Source: Paracoccaceae bacterium
GTDB taxonomy: Bacteria; Pseudomonadota; Alphaproteobacteria; Rhodobacterales; Rhodobacteraceae
Assembly (NCBI GenBank): GCA_011389685.1
Contig: JAABTV010000003.1
Location: 42,887 to 106,886 of the forward strand
Direction: 5' to 3'
DNA length: 64,000 bases
A program made the position numbers and the translations under genes. Shown here in pieces: positions 37,998 to 47,747 of this stretch; the first letter of the stretch is position 1; every line of letters starts with the position of its first letter. Below the pieces are notes generated by a model that saw only the letters and a program-made list of their open reading frames with translations, was not told where the DNA came from and did not search any database.

Positions 37998-38684
37998 TCA
38001 CGGCCGGGATGCGCCACCGCGCCCGCCCACCAGTTCGGTGGCGAGTTTGCGGTTGATCTCGCGCCCCTGATCGAGCGCGGCCTCGTCCAGCGCGGTCACG
38101 ATCCGCCGGGCGCTATCGAAGCTGCGGTCGATATGGCGCAGCAGATAGGGAATCGTGTCGGGGGTGGGCGAAAGCTGCCGGTCGGCAAAGAGCTTCATCA
38201 GCACCGCCGCAAGCAGGTCGTCATCGGGGGGCGCGATGATCACGGTTGTCGTGGCTTCCATGCGGCTTTGCAGATCGGGCAGGGCGAGACCCCAGCGGGC
38301 GGGCGCGGTGCGGGCGGTGAAAAGCAGCGCGTGCCCCTCGGCCAGGGCGAGGTTGTGGAGATGAAACAGCGCCTCTTCGGCAGCGGTATCGCCGGTGATC
38401 CCGGGCACGTCCTCGATCACGAGATTGGCGCGGGCGAGGTCGGGAATGTGGTGGCTGGCGAGATCGCGCGCGGCGACGATTCCGGCCCCTGCGAGGGCGG
38501 CCCAGACATGGGCGAGATGGGTCTTGCCGGCGCCCGAGGGACCGATCAGCGCGAGCTTGCGCCCGGGCCAGTCGGCCCAGCTCTCGATCATGGCGACGGC
38601 ATGGGAATTGGCGGGCGAGACGAAGAAATCCTCGCGCCCGTGCGCGGTGCGGGTGGGCAGGTCGAAACGAAGCTGTCGGGCCAT
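37998..38684 (-). CDS. hda: DnaA-like regulatory ATPase Hda/HdaA
   Basis: The 228-residue product is homologous to DnaA domain III. It starts QLRFDLPTR, has Walker A GPSGAGKTHL, Walker B region LVIEDVPG, sensor 1 FTARTAPARW and a box near RIVTALDEAAL. It would inactivate DnaA-ATP with the sliding clamp; the N-terminal QLRFDL resembles the clamp-binding motif of Hda. Its ATG overlaps the stop of the AI-2E-family gene by one base. Confidence 0.87.
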   Translation of the reverse strand: MARQLRFDLPTRTAHGREDFFVSPANSHAVAMIESWADWPGRKLALIGPSGAGKTHLAHVWAALAGAGIVAARDLASHHIPDLARANLVIEDVPGITGDTAAEEALFHLHNLALAEGHALLFTARTAPARWGLALPDLQSRMEATTTVIIAPPDDDLLAAVLMKLFADRQLSPTPDTIPYLLRHIDRSFDSARRIVTALDEAALDQGREINRKLATELVGGRGGASRP

Positions 38685-39751
38685 CACGTGTCGTCCAGCG
38701 AATCCAGACCGCGGTAGAGGCGGCTCGACCGATAGCTTTCGATGCCGAACCGCGCCAGGACCCCGAGCGCGGCGGCGACGGGCACGGCCACCAGCATGCC
38801 CACGAACCCGAACAGGGCGCCGAACACCGACAGCGCGAAGATCAGCCAGACCGGGTGCAGCCCGACCGAGCTTCCGACAAGCTTGGGGGTGAGGACATTG
38901 CCTTCGGCCACCTGGCCGGCGACGAAGATCGCCGCAACCAGCCCGATCGTGATCCACTCGCCCCAGAACTGGAACAGCGCCAGCCCGATGGCCATCGCCC
39001 CGCCAAGGATGGCGCCGACATAGGGTATGAAGGTGAGGGCGCCGGCGACAAACCCCACGACCAGCCCGAATTGCAGCCCCACCACCATCAGGGCGACGGC
39101 GTAATAGGTGCCGAGGATCAGGCTGACCGTGCCCATGCCGCGGATGAACGAGGCCAGCGTCAAGTCGATCTCGCCCGCGAGTCGGCGGATGACCGGCGCG
39201 TGATCGCGCGGCAGAAGCGCGTCGATGCGCGCGACCATGCGGTCCCAGTCATAAAGCAGGTAGACCGCCACCACCGGCACGATCACCAGGAGCAGCACGA
39301 CATTGATGATCGAGGCGGCCGAACTCAGCACCGCTTCGAGCAGCTGCCCGCCACGCTCCTGCACCTTTTCGCCCGCCGCGAGAAGCGATTTGCGCAGCGT
39401 GCTGTCGGAATCGACCAGCGACGGGAAACGGTCGGTGAGGAAGGCCTGCAGATCCTGGGCCAGTTGCGGCGCGGTGTTGAACAGCGCGATCGACTGTTGC
39501 ACCAGGGTGGGGATGACCAGCAGGGCCATGAGGATGAAGACGAGCGTGGCGACCATGGTGATGATCGCGGTCGCGACGCCGCGTGACGTGCCCATCCGTT
39601 CGAGCCGGTCGGCCACCGGGTCGAGGAAATAGGCGATGGCCCCGCCCAGCACGAAGGGCAGGATCACGTCGCCGAGCGCCCACAGCACCACCACGAAGAC
39701 GAGCGCGGCGATGCCCCAGTATCTGAGCTGATCCCTGACCGGAAGTGCCAT
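38684..39751 (-). CDS. AI-2E/PerM family membrane transporter
   Basis: The 355-residue inner-membrane protein has about eight hydrophobic segments: two near 15-75, then a periplasmic or cytoplasmic helical part (about 85-140), then the others to residue 340. The family motif region FIPYVGAILGGAMAIGLALFQF is present. Members are named after TqsA but are often Na/H antiporters or of unknown substrate. It is cotranscribed with hda in many Rhodobacteraceae. Confidence 0.85.
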   Translation of the reverse strand: MALPVRDQLRYWGIAALVFVVVLWALGDVILPFVLGGAIAYFLDPVADRLERMGTSRGVATAIITMVATLVFILMALLVIPTLVQQSIALFNTAPQLAQDLQAFLTDRFPSLVDSDSTLRKSLLAAGEKVQERGGQLLEAVLSSAASIINVVLLLVIVPVVAVYLLYDWDRMVARIDALLPRDHAPVIRRLAGEIDLTLASFIRGMGTVSLILGTYYAVALMVVGLQFGLVVGFVAGALTFIPYVGAILGGAMAIGLALFQFWGEWITIGLVAAIFVAGQVAEGNVLTPKLVGSSVGLHPVWLIFALSVFGALFGFVGMLVAVPVAAALGVLARFGIESYRSSRLYRGLDSLDDT

Positions 39752-39862
39752 ATCCTCGCCGCATCGTCCCTTGCTTGTTGCGCGTGTCTTGTGTCGCCGC
39801 TGGAACCCGGCAAATCAAGCCCGTTCTGGCCCGTTCTGGCCCCGGCGCCGGGGTGGGCCACG

Positions 39863-39892
39863 AAAAACCCCGCCCCTTGGGGAGGGCGGGGT
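39863..39892 (-). terminator. intrinsic terminator of the fasciclin gene
   Basis: ACCCCGCCC (39867-39875) pairs with GGGCGGGGT (39884-39892). On the minus strand the stem ends in a TTTTT run (39863-39867). It stands about 40 nt past the fasciclin-gene stop codon. Confidence 0.8.
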
Positions 39893-39933
39893 CGCTCGCC
39901 GCGCGGGCGAGACCGGTGCCGATCAGCGCGTGA

Positions 39934-40470
39934 TCAGCAGTCCGGATTGTTGCCCGGCAGCAGAACCTTGTCGACGACATGGATCACGCCGTTGCTGGCT
40001 TCGATATCGGCGATGATGACATTGGCCATCGCGCCGCTGCCGTCGTCGAGCATCACGCCTTCGCCCCTGGTCACGCAAAGCTGCGCATTCTCAAGCACGG
40101 TGCCCGCGGACATCGTGCCCATCGGGATGTCACCCGACATGACCGCGCCGGGAACGACGTGATACATGAGGACATTGGTCAGATCGCCCTTGGCCTCGGG
40201 TTCGAGCAGCCCCTCGACCGTGCCTTCGGGCAGCGCGGCAAAGGCGTCGTTGACCGGGGCGAAGACGGTGAACGGGCCTTCGCCCGAGAGGGTTTCGGCG
40301 AGATCGGCGGCGGTGACGGCCGTCACCAGCGTGGAGAACCGCTCGTCCCCGGCGGCGATTTCGACGATGTTCTTCTTCATCTCGTGGCCGTCGGCCAGGA
40401 CGGGCACGGCAGCGCCGAGCGCCGCGATCGCGGTGGCGGAAGCGGCGATAAGGGTGGTGAAACGGGTCAT
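39934..40470 (-). CDS. secreted fasciclin (FAS1) domain protein
   Basis: The 178-residue product has a signal peptide (MTRFTTLIAASATAIAALGAAVPVLA) and one FAS1 domain with the H1 box FTVFAPVNDAFAALP, the YHVVPG turn and the C-terminal GVIHVVDKVLLP. Such proteins mediate adhesion or are stress-associated periplasmic proteins. ATG 40468-40470 has GAGGT upstream. It is monocistronic with a clear terminator. Confidence 0.93.
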   Translation of the reverse strand: MTRFTTLIAASATAIAALGAAVPVLADGHEMKKNIVEIAAGDERFSTLVTAVTAADLAETLSGEGPFTVFAPVNDAFAALPEGTVEGLLEPEAKGDLTNVLMYHVVPGAVMSGDIPMGTMSAGTVLENAQLCVTRGEGVMLDDGSGAMANVIIADIEASNGVIHVVDKVLLPGNNPDC

Positions 40471-40583
40471 GAAGACCTCCTCGTGTGAGTGTGAATTGCG
40501 TTGTCGTTCCTGTGCGGCCACACATGAAGGGTTACGGGGGCTGCCCGGGCACGGATCACGGGATCACGGGAGTGTGATGGAGG

Positions 40584-41966
40584 TCAGTCTTCGGCGGGTT
40601 TGGGGGGTGGGGTGTAATTTTCGCCTTTGTCCTGCCACTCGCGCCATTCGGTGTGGAAGGCGTGTTCTCCGATGCTAGGGAGTTCCCAGTCTGGCCAGTG
40701 AGCGGGGCGAGCGATGTCTTCGGGCAAGGTGACGCTGGCATCGCCGAACATGTCATGGATGCGGAACGGAGCGATACGCACCTCTGACCAATAAGACGCC
40801 ATTATGGCTGCCATTCGCAAGTTTGCGCCCCTGAGGTTTGTGGCGTTGTTGACACGTGTGTAACAGAACTCTACGCGTTGCATATTTGCCTTGAAAAGGT
40901 TTGTCCCCTCCAACCGAGTCCCATCAAGAACGGCCCCGTCCATATGCGCTCGGGTCAAGTCTGCTCCCTCCATCCGGGAAAAACTGAGCTCCGCCCCCTC
41001 GAGCCGCACGTCGATGAGGATTGCCCCTTCCATACGTGCTTCGGCCAGAAGAGCCTTGTCAAAATTCAGGTCGCTAAGGTCGAACCCTTGCAGATTGGCA
41101 TCACGCAGGTCGATTCTGGTCTTGTTTGGATCAATGCCGGGGATATTGCGCAGGCGCCCCAAGGTTTGCGCTGCTTTTTCCATATCTGAGCGAATAGGCC
41201 GCAAATCCCCCATCCATACGATGGGTGGACCCTCTTCAATTGTCAGTGGGTGGTTGTTTTCGGGTTCGATTGGCCTGAGCAAAACATATTTCGGTTGATC
41301 AATCGGCGGGTTCTCACGTGAGAGTTCGCGCACGTAGATCGACAGCATCGACGCGATGCGCGGGGCCTCGGATGGGCGTTCGTGGGCCAGACCTTCGAGC
41401 CGGTCAATCGCGGCGCTGCGTTTGAGGATGTCATCCTCCCACTCGGTCAGCACCTGCTCGGTGTCACCGGAGGTCACGACGCGCGTGGTCTGGCGCCGGG
41501 CATAGAGCGACTCGACAGCGGCGTTGATCTTGTCGTTGTAGAGGGCGGCGTCGGCGATCTCGGTCTGTTGATGGGTGAGCCGGATGCGCCAGACCGTGAA
41601 GGGCAGGGCCACGACCGCGCCCAGAACCGCGGCCAGCGCCGTGAGTTTGGCGAGAGCGAAGCGGAAATCCCATGTCGCGTCGCTATCGGTCGGGATGGCG
41701 GTGAAGATGACCGACCAGATCACCCAGAGAATGCCCAGCGTGAGCGACAGGAACAGCAGGCCCCAGATGATCACGGAGAATGCGAAGAGCGCGGGATGCA
41801 GGACTTCGAGGTGCAGTTTCACGCGCAGGCGCTCAAGCGGCGGGTCGTATTTGCCCGAAGGCTTGAACAGGAAGCCGTAGACCAGCAGCGAGAGGGCCAG
41901 CACCAGACCCAGCGTGGCCAAAGCCCAGAAGAGATCGGGCGCGATGTCGAGTGTGGTCGTGTTCAT
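40584..41966 (-). CDS. membrane-anchored pentapeptide-repeat protein
   Basis: The 460-residue product has about three hydrophobic helices in its first 130 residues ([59 protein letters not shown]). A helical region ([30 protein letters not shown]) follows, then A(N/D)LxG-type pentapeptide repeats at about 320-400 ([35 protein letters not shown]...). The repeats should fold as a right-handed quadrilateral helix. The start is ATG 41964-41966. Function is unknown; it is an accessory gene between the fasciclin gene and proS. Confidence 0.8.
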   Translation of the reverse strand: MNTTTLDIAPDLFWALATLGLVLALSLLVYGFLFKPSGKYDPPLERLRVKLHLEVLHPALFAFSVIIWGLLFLSLTLGILWVIWSVIFTAIPTDSDATWDFRFALAKLTALAAVLGAVVALPFTVWRIRLTHQQTEIADAALYNDKINAAVESLYARRQTTRVVTSGDTEQVLTEWEDDILKRSAAIDRLEGLAHERPSEAPRIASMLSIYVRELSRENPPIDQPKYVLLRPIEPENNHPLTIEEGPPIVWMGDLRPIRSDMEKAAQTLGRLRNIPGIDPNKTRIDLRDANLQGFDLSDLNFDKALLAEARMEGAILIDVRLEGAELSFSRMEGADLTRAHMDGAVLDGTRLEGTNLFKANMQRVEFCYTRVNNATNLRGANLRMAAIMASYWSEVRIAPFRIHDMFGDASVTLPEDIARPAHWPDWELPSIGEHAFHTEWREWQDKGENYTPPPKPAED

Positions 41967-42129
41967 CAGCGGCCCCTTCACCTGCACCGCCCAACCCTTG
42001 CGGGATATGGGCGGGGGATCAAGGGGGAAGGGGTTTTGGCGCGGAGGCGGGTGTGGTGTGGGCATGCCCTCTTGTCTGGTCCGGGCCTCTCGGCTAGAGG
42101 GGGGCGACCCTGAACACACGAGGCCCAAG

Positions 42130-43482
42130 ATGCGACTTTCGCGCTATTTCCTTCCCGTGCTGAAAGAAAACCCCGCCGAGGCGCAGATCGTCAGCCATCG
42201 GCTGATGCTGCGCGCCGGGATGATCAAGCAATCGGCGGCGGGGATCTATTCGTGGTTGCCGCTGGGTTTCAAGGTGCTGCGCAAGATCGAGAATATCGTG
42301 CATGAGGAGCAGGCGCGGGCCGGGCATATTCCGTTCCAGATGCCGATTTTGCAATCGGCGGACCTGTGGCGCGAGAGCGGGCGCTATGACGATTACGGCG
42401 AGGAAATGCTGCGCATGAAGGACCGGCACGGGCGCGACCTGCTTTACACGCCCACCGCCGAGGAACTGGTGACGGATATCTTCCGGTCCCATGTCGGCAG
42501 CTATCGCGACCTGCCGCTGACGCTTTATCAGATCCAGTGGAAGTTCCGCGACGAGATCCGCCCGCGTTTCGGCGTGATGCGCGGGCGCGAGTTCCTGATG
42601 AAGGACGGCTACAATTTCGACCTGACCAAGGAGGACGCGCTGCATGCCTATAACCGCCACCTGGTGAGCTATCTGCGCACCTATGAGCGGATGGGGTTGC
42701 AGGCGATCCCGATGCGGGCGGATTCGGGGCCGATCGGGGGCGACAACACGCATGAATTCCTGGTGCTGGCCGAGACCGGCGAATCCGAGGTGTTCTATGA
42801 CAGCGCGGTCACCGATATCCGCCTTGGGTCGCGCGAGATCGATTATGACAGCGTCGAGGCATGCCGCGCGGTGATGGAGCAATTTACCGCGCTTTACGCC
42901 CGCACCGACGAGACCCATGACGCGGCCAAATTCGCCGAGGTGCCCGAAGCGCGGCGCCGGGTGGCGCGCGGCATCGAGGTGGGGCAGATCTTCTATTTCG
43001 GGACCAAGTATTCCGAGCCGATGGGCGCCACCGTGCAGGGGCCGGACGGCAAGCCGGTGCCGGTGCATATGGGCAGCCACGGCATCGGGGTGAGCCGCCT
43101 TCTGGGGGCGATCATCGAGGCCAGCCATGACGAGCGCGGCATCATCTGGCCCGAGGGGGTGACGCCGTTCCATGCCGGGGTGGTCAACCTCAAGGTCGGC
43201 GACGCCGAGGCCGATGCGGCCAGCGAAGCGATCTGTGCCGCGATGACGGCGGCGGGGCTCGAGCCGCTCTATGACGACACCGACGAGCGGGCGGGGGCAA
43301 AATTCGCCACGCAGGACCTGATCGGCCTGCCCTGGCGGATCACCGTGGGGCCGAGGGGATTGAAGAACGGGGTGGTGGAACTGACCAGCCGCCGGACCGG
43401 CGAGAGCGAGGAATTGCCGCCCGAGGAGGCGGTGAAGAAGCTGATCGCGATCTACGAGGGTCACCTGGTGCGCGGGATGTGA
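42130..43482 (+). CDS. proS: proline--tRNA ligase, short alphaproteobacterial type
   Basis: The 450-residue class II synthetase charges tRNA-Pro. Motif 2 region [42 protein letters not shown] and motif 3 [15 protein letters not shown] are present. It lacks the about 180-residue editing insertion of the E. coli enzyme, as in other alphaproteobacteria. The start is ATG 42130, after an upstream frame that only shadows the pentapeptide gene. Confidence 0.95.
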   Translation: MRLSRYFLPVLKENPAEAQIVSHRLMLRAGMIKQSAAGIYSWLPLGFKVLRKIENIVHEEQARAGHIPFQMPILQSADLWRESGRYDDYGEEMLRMKDRHGRDLLYTPTAEELVTDIFRSHVGSYRDLPLTLYQIQWKFRDEIRPRFGVMRGREFLMKDGYNFDLTKEDALHAYNRHLVSYLRTYERMGLQAIPMRADSGPIGGDNTHEFLVLAETGESEVFYDSAVTDIRLGSREIDYDSVEACRAVMEQFTALYARTDETHDAAKFAEVPEARRRVARGIEVGQIFYFGTKYSEPMGATVQGPDGKPVPVHMGSHGIGVSRLLGAIIEASHDERGIIWPEGVTPFHAGVVNLKVGDAEADAASEAICAAMTAAGLEPLYDDTDERAGAKFATQDLIGLPWRITVGPRGLKNGVVELTSRRTGESEELPPEEAVKKLIAIYEGHLVRGM

Positions 43483-43938
43483 GGGGCGGGCTCGCTTGCG
43501 AGGCGCGCGTGTGTTCTTTCGCCGCGACCATGTGCGGGATATGCCGTGGGACTCCACCTGGACCGGACGGTGTCAGAATGACCGGTTAGAGCCCTCTTTG
43601 ACCGATGCTGCACATCGCACCAACGTCCGCTCCTCGGAAGTCGGCCTAAAACGTGACAAAATCAGAGGCAGTTTCGCCAAAGGTTTGTGGCACAAGATTT
43701 TTTAACGTTTCAGCTTACCATGCCGTGAGTGACAAAAACGACCGTTTCTGCCGCCCGCCTTTGCATCAAAGCGGACCTTGGCGCAGTCGCTGCGAAAGCC
43801 CGCTTCGTCCCGCATAGCTGACATTTGCGGCCCGCTTGTCCCGTCGGTTTCGCGGCGAGGCTGATCGCGCAGCGTCCGCGTCGCTTTTCCAAACCGGGCG
43901 CGATCTGCTAGACTGCGGGAAAACAAGAGGCAGGGCAG
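43483..43938. other. gene-free spacer between proS and the DUF2937 gene
   Basis: No frame with recognisable protein was found. The middle (43660-43720) is AT-richer, with CAAGATTTTTTAACG, and could hold a terminator remnant or promoter. The part around 43775-43840 (CGCAGTCGCTGCGAAAGC, then CCCGCTTCGTCCCGCATAGC) looks like the kind of short sequence dispersed in Roseobacter genomes. The final 40 bp must supply the DUF2937/lol promoter. Confidence 0.4.
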
Positions 43939-44457
43939 ATGTTTCTGAGGGTGCTTACTTTGGCCGGGGGGCTGGTCGGGGCGGCGGGGTTGTCGCAGTT
44001 TCCGGAGTTCAGCCAACAATATGTGCAGCGCCTGGGCGGGGCGGTGGATGAGCTTTCGCGCTTTGTCGATGCGTTCGACGCGGATGCGGCGGGGCTGGGG
44101 TTGAGCCGCGCGGCGGCGCTGGCCGAGCTGGAAGCGGGCAGTGCGATGGGGGCGGCGCGGGCCGAAACCGTGGGCCGCGTGATCGCGCGCCATGCGCGGC
44201 TGTCGCAGGATTTGCAGGCATTGCAGGCGGCGGGGCCGTTCACGCGGCTGCACCGGGCCGGGCATCTGGGTGATCCCGAGATCGCCGCCAAGGTCTGGCG
44301 GGCGTATCGCCCGGCGTTGCCGCTCAGGTTCGAGGGTGTGGTTTTCGCGGGCGCGGGGTTCCTTTGCGGACTGGCGGTTGTCGGCGCTCTGGGCGGGCTG
44401 ATGCGGCGTCTGACGGGACGGCAGGCGGGCAGGCGGAAAGCGGCGCGCACTGCTTGA
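43939..44457 (+). CDS. DUF2937 family membrane protein
   Basis: The 172-residue product has hydrophobic helices at both ends (about 4-18 and 132-150), a helical middle (FSQQYVQRLGGAVDELSRFVDAFD; ETVGRVIARHARLSQDLQAL) and a basic tail. This corresponds to DUF2937, a family of unknown function. GAGGCAGGG lies before the ATG. It precedes the lol genes by 52 bp and may be cotranscribed. Confidence 0.75.
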   Translation: MFLRVLTLAGGLVGAAGLSQFPEFSQQYVQRLGGAVDELSRFVDAFDADAAGLGLSRAAALAELEAGSAMGAARAETVGRVIARHARLSQDLQALQAAGPFTRLHRAGHLGDPEIAAKVWRAYRPALPLRFEGVVFAGAGFLCGLAVVGALGGLMRRLTGRQAGRRKAARTA

Positions 44458-44509
44458 CCTGACCCGCGCCGCGGCGCAGATTGCGCGCGACCAGACCCCG
44501 GGAGCAGAC

Positions 44510-45802
44510 ATGGTAGGCACCACCCCCCCTTTTGCGCGATTCGAGTTCATGATCGCGTGGCGATACCTGCGGGCGCGGCGCGCCGAGGGCGGGGTCAGCG
44601 TGATGACATGGATTTCCCTGATCGGGATCACGCTGGCGGTGATGGCGCTGATCGCGACGCTGGCGGTGCGCTCGGGGTTTCGGGCGGAATTCGTCGATAC
44701 GATCCTGGGTGCGAACGCGCATGTGACGATCTACAACGCGGCCCAGCAGGACGCGGCCGGACGGGTAGACCGCAGCATCCCGGATTACGAGGCCATGGCC
44801 GAGCGGGTGCGTGCGGTGCCGGGGGTGGTCCGGGCGGCGCCACTGATCAAGGGGCAGGTGATGGCCAGCGCCGGCGGGCGCAATGCCGGGATCGAGGTGT
44901 TCGGGATCGGTGCCGACAACCTTGCGACCATCCCGCGCATCGTCGAGCCGCAGGCGGCGCAGGGGGACATCGCGCGGTTCGGCGGTGACGAGACCATCGC
45001 CATCGGCTCGGGCGTGGCGCGTGAACTGGGCGTGGGCGTGGGCGAGCGGATCAGGATCATTTCCCCCGACGGGGTGAAGACCGCGTTCGGCACCAGCCCG
45101 CGGGTCAAGGCCTATGAGGTGGTCTATGTGTTCACTGCCGGGCGTTACGACATCGACCGCACCCGGGTCTACATGCCGTTCGACGAGGCGCAATCCTATT
45201 TCAACCGCGAGGGCGTGGCGGATGAGCTGGAGGTCATGGTGGCCGAGCCCGAGCGGGTTGACGCGCTGAGCGTGGCGTTGCTGGAGGCGGCGGGCGAGCG
45301 GGCGCTGCTCTGGACCTGGCGCGATGCCAGCGGGTCGTTCCTGCGCGCACTCGATATCGAGGATAACGTGATGTTCGTGATCCTGTCGATCCTCGTGCTG
45401 ATCGCGGCGATGAACATCACCAGCGGGTTGATCATGCTGGTCAAGAACAAGGGGCGCGATATCGGGATTCTGCGCACCATGGGCCTGACCGAGGGGGCGG
45501 TTCTGCGGGTGTTCTTCATCTGCGGCGCCTTTACCGGCATCATCGGCACGGCGATGGGGGTTTTGCTGGGCTGTCTGTTCGCGATCTATATCGACCCGAT
45601 CTTTGCCATCGTGAACGCGGTGTCGGGCGGGGGCGTGTGGGATCCGTCGGTGCGCGGGATCTCGTTCCTGCCCGCCAAGCTGCAACTGGGCGACGTGATG
45701 AGCGCGGTGGGGCTGAGCCTCGGGCTGTCGTTCATCGTGACCATCTTTCCGGCGCGGCGGGCGGCGCGGATGAACCCGGTGGAGGCGCTGCGCTATGAGT
45801 GA
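44510..45802 (+). CDS. lolC: lipoprotein-releasing ABC transporter permease LolC/LolE
   Basis: The 430-residue FtsX-type permease has one N-terminal transmembrane helix (ISLIGITLAVMALIATLAVRSGF), a large periplasmic domain and three C-terminal helices; MFVILSILVLIAAMNITSGLIMLV and KNKGRDIGILRTMGLT are the usual LolC/E segments. It releases outer-membrane lipoproteins to LolA. Only one permease gene is present, as in alphaproteobacteria where a LolC/E hybrid works as a homodimer. It overlaps lolD by 8 nt. Confidence 0.92.
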   Translation: MVGTTPPFARFEFMIAWRYLRARRAEGGVSVMTWISLIGITLAVMALIATLAVRSGFRAEFVDTILGANAHVTIYNAAQQDAAGRVDRSIPDYEAMAERVRAVPGVVRAAPLIKGQVMASAGGRNAGIEVFGIGADNLATIPRIVEPQAAQGDIARFGGDETIAIGSGVARELGVGVGERIRIISPDGVKTAFGTSPRVKAYEVVYVFTAGRYDIDRTRVYMPFDEAQSYFNREGVADELEVMVAEPERVDALSVALLEAAGERALLWTWRDASGSFLRALDIEDNVMFVILSILVLIAAMNITSGLIMLVKNKGRDIGILRTMGLTEGAVLRVFFICGAFTGIIGTAMGVLLGCLFAIYIDPIFAIVNAVSGGGVWDPSVRGISFLPAKLQLGDVMSAVGLSLGLSFIVTIFPARRAARMNPVEALRYE

Positions 45803-46478
45803 TGTGGTGCTGGAACTGCAAGGGATCGAGAAGACCTATAACCGCGGGCGGCCCAATGCGGTCGAGGTGTTGTCGGGCGCCGATCTGAGCGTGCGCGCGG
45901 GCGAGATGGTGGCGCTGGTGGCGCCATCGGGGGCGGGCAAGTCGACGCTGTTGCATATTGCCGGGCTTCTGGATGTGCCCGATGCGGGTTCGGTGCGGAT
46001 CGGCGGGCGCGAGATGGTCGGCCTGTCGGATCGGCGGCGCACGGCGGTGCGGCGCCAGGAGGTGGGTTTTGTCTATCAGTTTCACCATCTGCTGCCCGAG
46101 TTCAGCGCGCTGGAAAACGTGATCCTGCCGCAACTGGCGAACGGGACCGGCTGGGACAATGCGATGACCCGGGCCGGGGACCTGCTGGCGCGGGTGGGGG
46201 TGGGCGCGCGCGCCGATCATCGGCCCGCGGCGATGTCGGGGGGCGAGCAGCAACGGGTGGCATTCTGCCGGGCGCTGGCGAACGAGCCGCGGCTGCTGCT
46301 GGCCGATGAACCGACCGGCAACCTTGATCCCGCGACCTCGGACCGAGTGTTCGAGACGCTGATCGAACTGGCGCGCGACACCGGGCTGTCGGCGGTGATC
46401 GCGACGCATAACACCAGCCTGGCGGCACGGATGGACCGGGTGCTGCGGCTTGAGAATGGCGGGCTAGTGGCGGGGTGA
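45795..46478 (+). CDS. lolD: lipoprotein-releasing ABC transporter ATPase LolD
   Basis: The 227-residue ATPase has Walker A APSGAGKST, Q-loop YQFHHLLPEFSALENVILPQL, signature MSGGEQQR, Walker B LLLADEPTGNLD and switch ATHNT. The HLLPEFSALEN wording is characteristic of LolD. It starts inside the end of lolC and is followed by an inverted-repeat element, so it ends the operon. Confidence 0.94.
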   Translation: MSDVVLELQGIEKTYNRGRPNAVEVLSGADLSVRAGEMVALVAPSGAGKSTLLHIAGLLDVPDAGSVRIGGREMVGLSDRRRTAVRRQEVGFVYQFHHLLPEFSALENVILPQLANGTGWDNAMTRAGDLLARVGVGARADHRPAAMSGGEQQRVAFCRALANEPRLLLADEPTGNLDPATSDRVFETLIELARDTGLSAVIATHNTSLAARMDRVLRLENGGLVAG

Positions 46479-46501
46479 GGACCGGGCACGCCTGACTTTT
46501 G

Positions 46502-46632
46502 GGGCGTGTCGCGTTCGACCGAAGTCACCCAATCCAACCAGAGGGCAGCGCCCGCCCATAAGACGGGGCGGGCGCTGCCCGGGCCGCAAGCGTCCCGGGC
46601 GCAATGAACTCGATCGAGGGCAACACGCGTCA
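46502..46632. repeat. dispersed inverted-repeat intergenic element, diverged copy
   Basis: It begins GGGCGTGTCGCGTTCGACCG (compare GGCGTGTCGGGTTTGATCG at 13924) and ends with an inverted counterpart (CGATCGAGGGCAACACGCG). Inside, GGGCAGCGCCCGCCC pairs with GGGCGGGCGCTGCCC around a CATAAGAC centre. It is non-coding, directly after lolD. Confidence 0.6.
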
Positions 46633-46662
46633 ACTTGCTGCGGCAGGCTGTAAATCGGGGCC

Positions 46663-47106
46663 TCAGACCTGCTGGGTCAACCAGACGCCCACCGCCATCA
46701 GCGCGATTCCGCCCGTGCGGGCCAGCGACAGCGGGCTGATCTGGGCGCCGAAGAGGCCGAAATGGTCGATCGCGGCGGCGCTGATCAACTGGCCCAGAAG
46801 CACGAAGAAGACCGCGTTGCCGATCCCGAAACGCGGCGCTACGAAGGTGATCGAGAGGATGTAGAAGGCCACCAGAAGCCCGGCCAGGAACAGGTGCCGG
46901 GGCGCCTGAGGGGCCTTGAGGATCGGGGCCGGGCCTGTCAGCAACAGCACCACGATCCCGGCGCCGAGTGCCACCACGAAGAGGATCACACCGGCGGCGA
47001 AGGGGCTGCCCAGACGCTGGCCGAGCTGGGCGTTAAGCGCGGCCAGGACGGGAATGCCGATCCCGGCGGCGAGCATCACGGCGGCGTAGGCGGAGGTCGG
47101 GGTCAT
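46663..47106 (-). CDS. YdcZ/DUF606-family membrane protein (DMT superfamily)
   Basis: The 147-residue protein has five hydrophobic helices covering nearly its whole length (YAAVMLAAGIGIPVLAALNAQL; GVILFVVALGAGIVVLLL; LFLAGLLVAFYILSITFVAPRFGIGNAVFFVLLGQLISAAAIDHFG; TGGIALMAVGVWLTQ). This is the DMT half-unit family known as DUF606. It probably acts as a dimer; the substrate is unknown. It is 14 bp after the thioesterase gene on the same strand. Confidence 0.85.
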   Translation of the reverse strand: MTPTSAYAAVMLAAGIGIPVLAALNAQLGQRLGSPFAAGVILFVVALGAGIVVLLLTGPAPILKAPQAPRHLFLAGLLVAFYILSITFVAPRFGIGNAVFFVLLGQLISAAAIDHFGLFGAQISPLSLARTGGIALMAVGVWLTQQV

Positions 47107-47120
47107 CGGCGGCGTCCTGA

Positions 47121-47531
47121 TCAGGGAATGAAGAACGTGGCGGTGGCGGTGGCGACGGGTTTTTCCGACGGTTCGGCGATCAGCGTGGCGCGGGTGAAGA
47201 TCAGCGCCTTGCCGGCGCGCACCACCTCGGCCTCGCAGCGGATCGCGTTACCGGTGGCGGGGCGCAGGAACTGGGTGTCGAGCGTGGTGGTGGCGACCGG
47301 GTGAAACCGGTTCATGTGGCCGATGCAGGCAAACACCATCGCGGTGTCGGCCATCGCCGCGAGCGACTGGCCACAGACGATGCCGCCCATCCGTTCGAGA
47401 TGCTCGGCCACCGGCATGGTAAGCGTGGCACCGCTGGCGCCGATCTCGGTGATGCTCAGATCGAGGGCCAGCACCCAGGGCGCAAAACCTTCCTTCAGAA
47501 GCGCCTGCGCGGCGTCGGTCGTCACGGTCAT
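47121..47531 (-). CDS. PaaI-family hotdog-fold thioesterase
   Basis: The 136-residue product has the hotdog thioesterase pattern: ATLTMPVAEHLERMGGIVCGQSLAAMADTAMVFAC, with Gly-Gly and the catalytic Asp in the helix, followed by TTTLDTQFLRPATGNAIRCEAEVVRAGK. It likely hydrolyses acyl- or aryl-CoA. ATG 47529-47531 is chosen; longer readings are frame shadows. It is first in a two-gene unit with the YdcZ-like gene. Confidence 0.85.
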   Translation of the reverse strand: MTVTTDAAQALLKEGFAPWVLALDLSITEIGASGATLTMPVAEHLERMGGIVCGQSLAAMADTAMVFACIGHMNRFHPVATTTLDTQFLRPATGNAIRCEAEVVRAGKALIFTRATLIAEPSEKPVATATATFFIP

Positions 47532-47747
47532 CGAATATGGCTCCGTCCCTGCCTCACGTGGCGGCTGCGCCGTTTGACGCGTGCGCCTTGGCGCGGAGTT
47601 TGGCACGGCTGTCGGCGGTGTTCCAGTCCTGGCGGGAAGGAAAGGAAAATCGGTCCGGTGCAAGTGCGTCCTGCCCGGGGCGGATTGATTTCGTCGCGCC
47701 AAGAGGGCAAGGTGCTCGAGAAAGGCGCTGGCAATAAGGCGTGAGGC

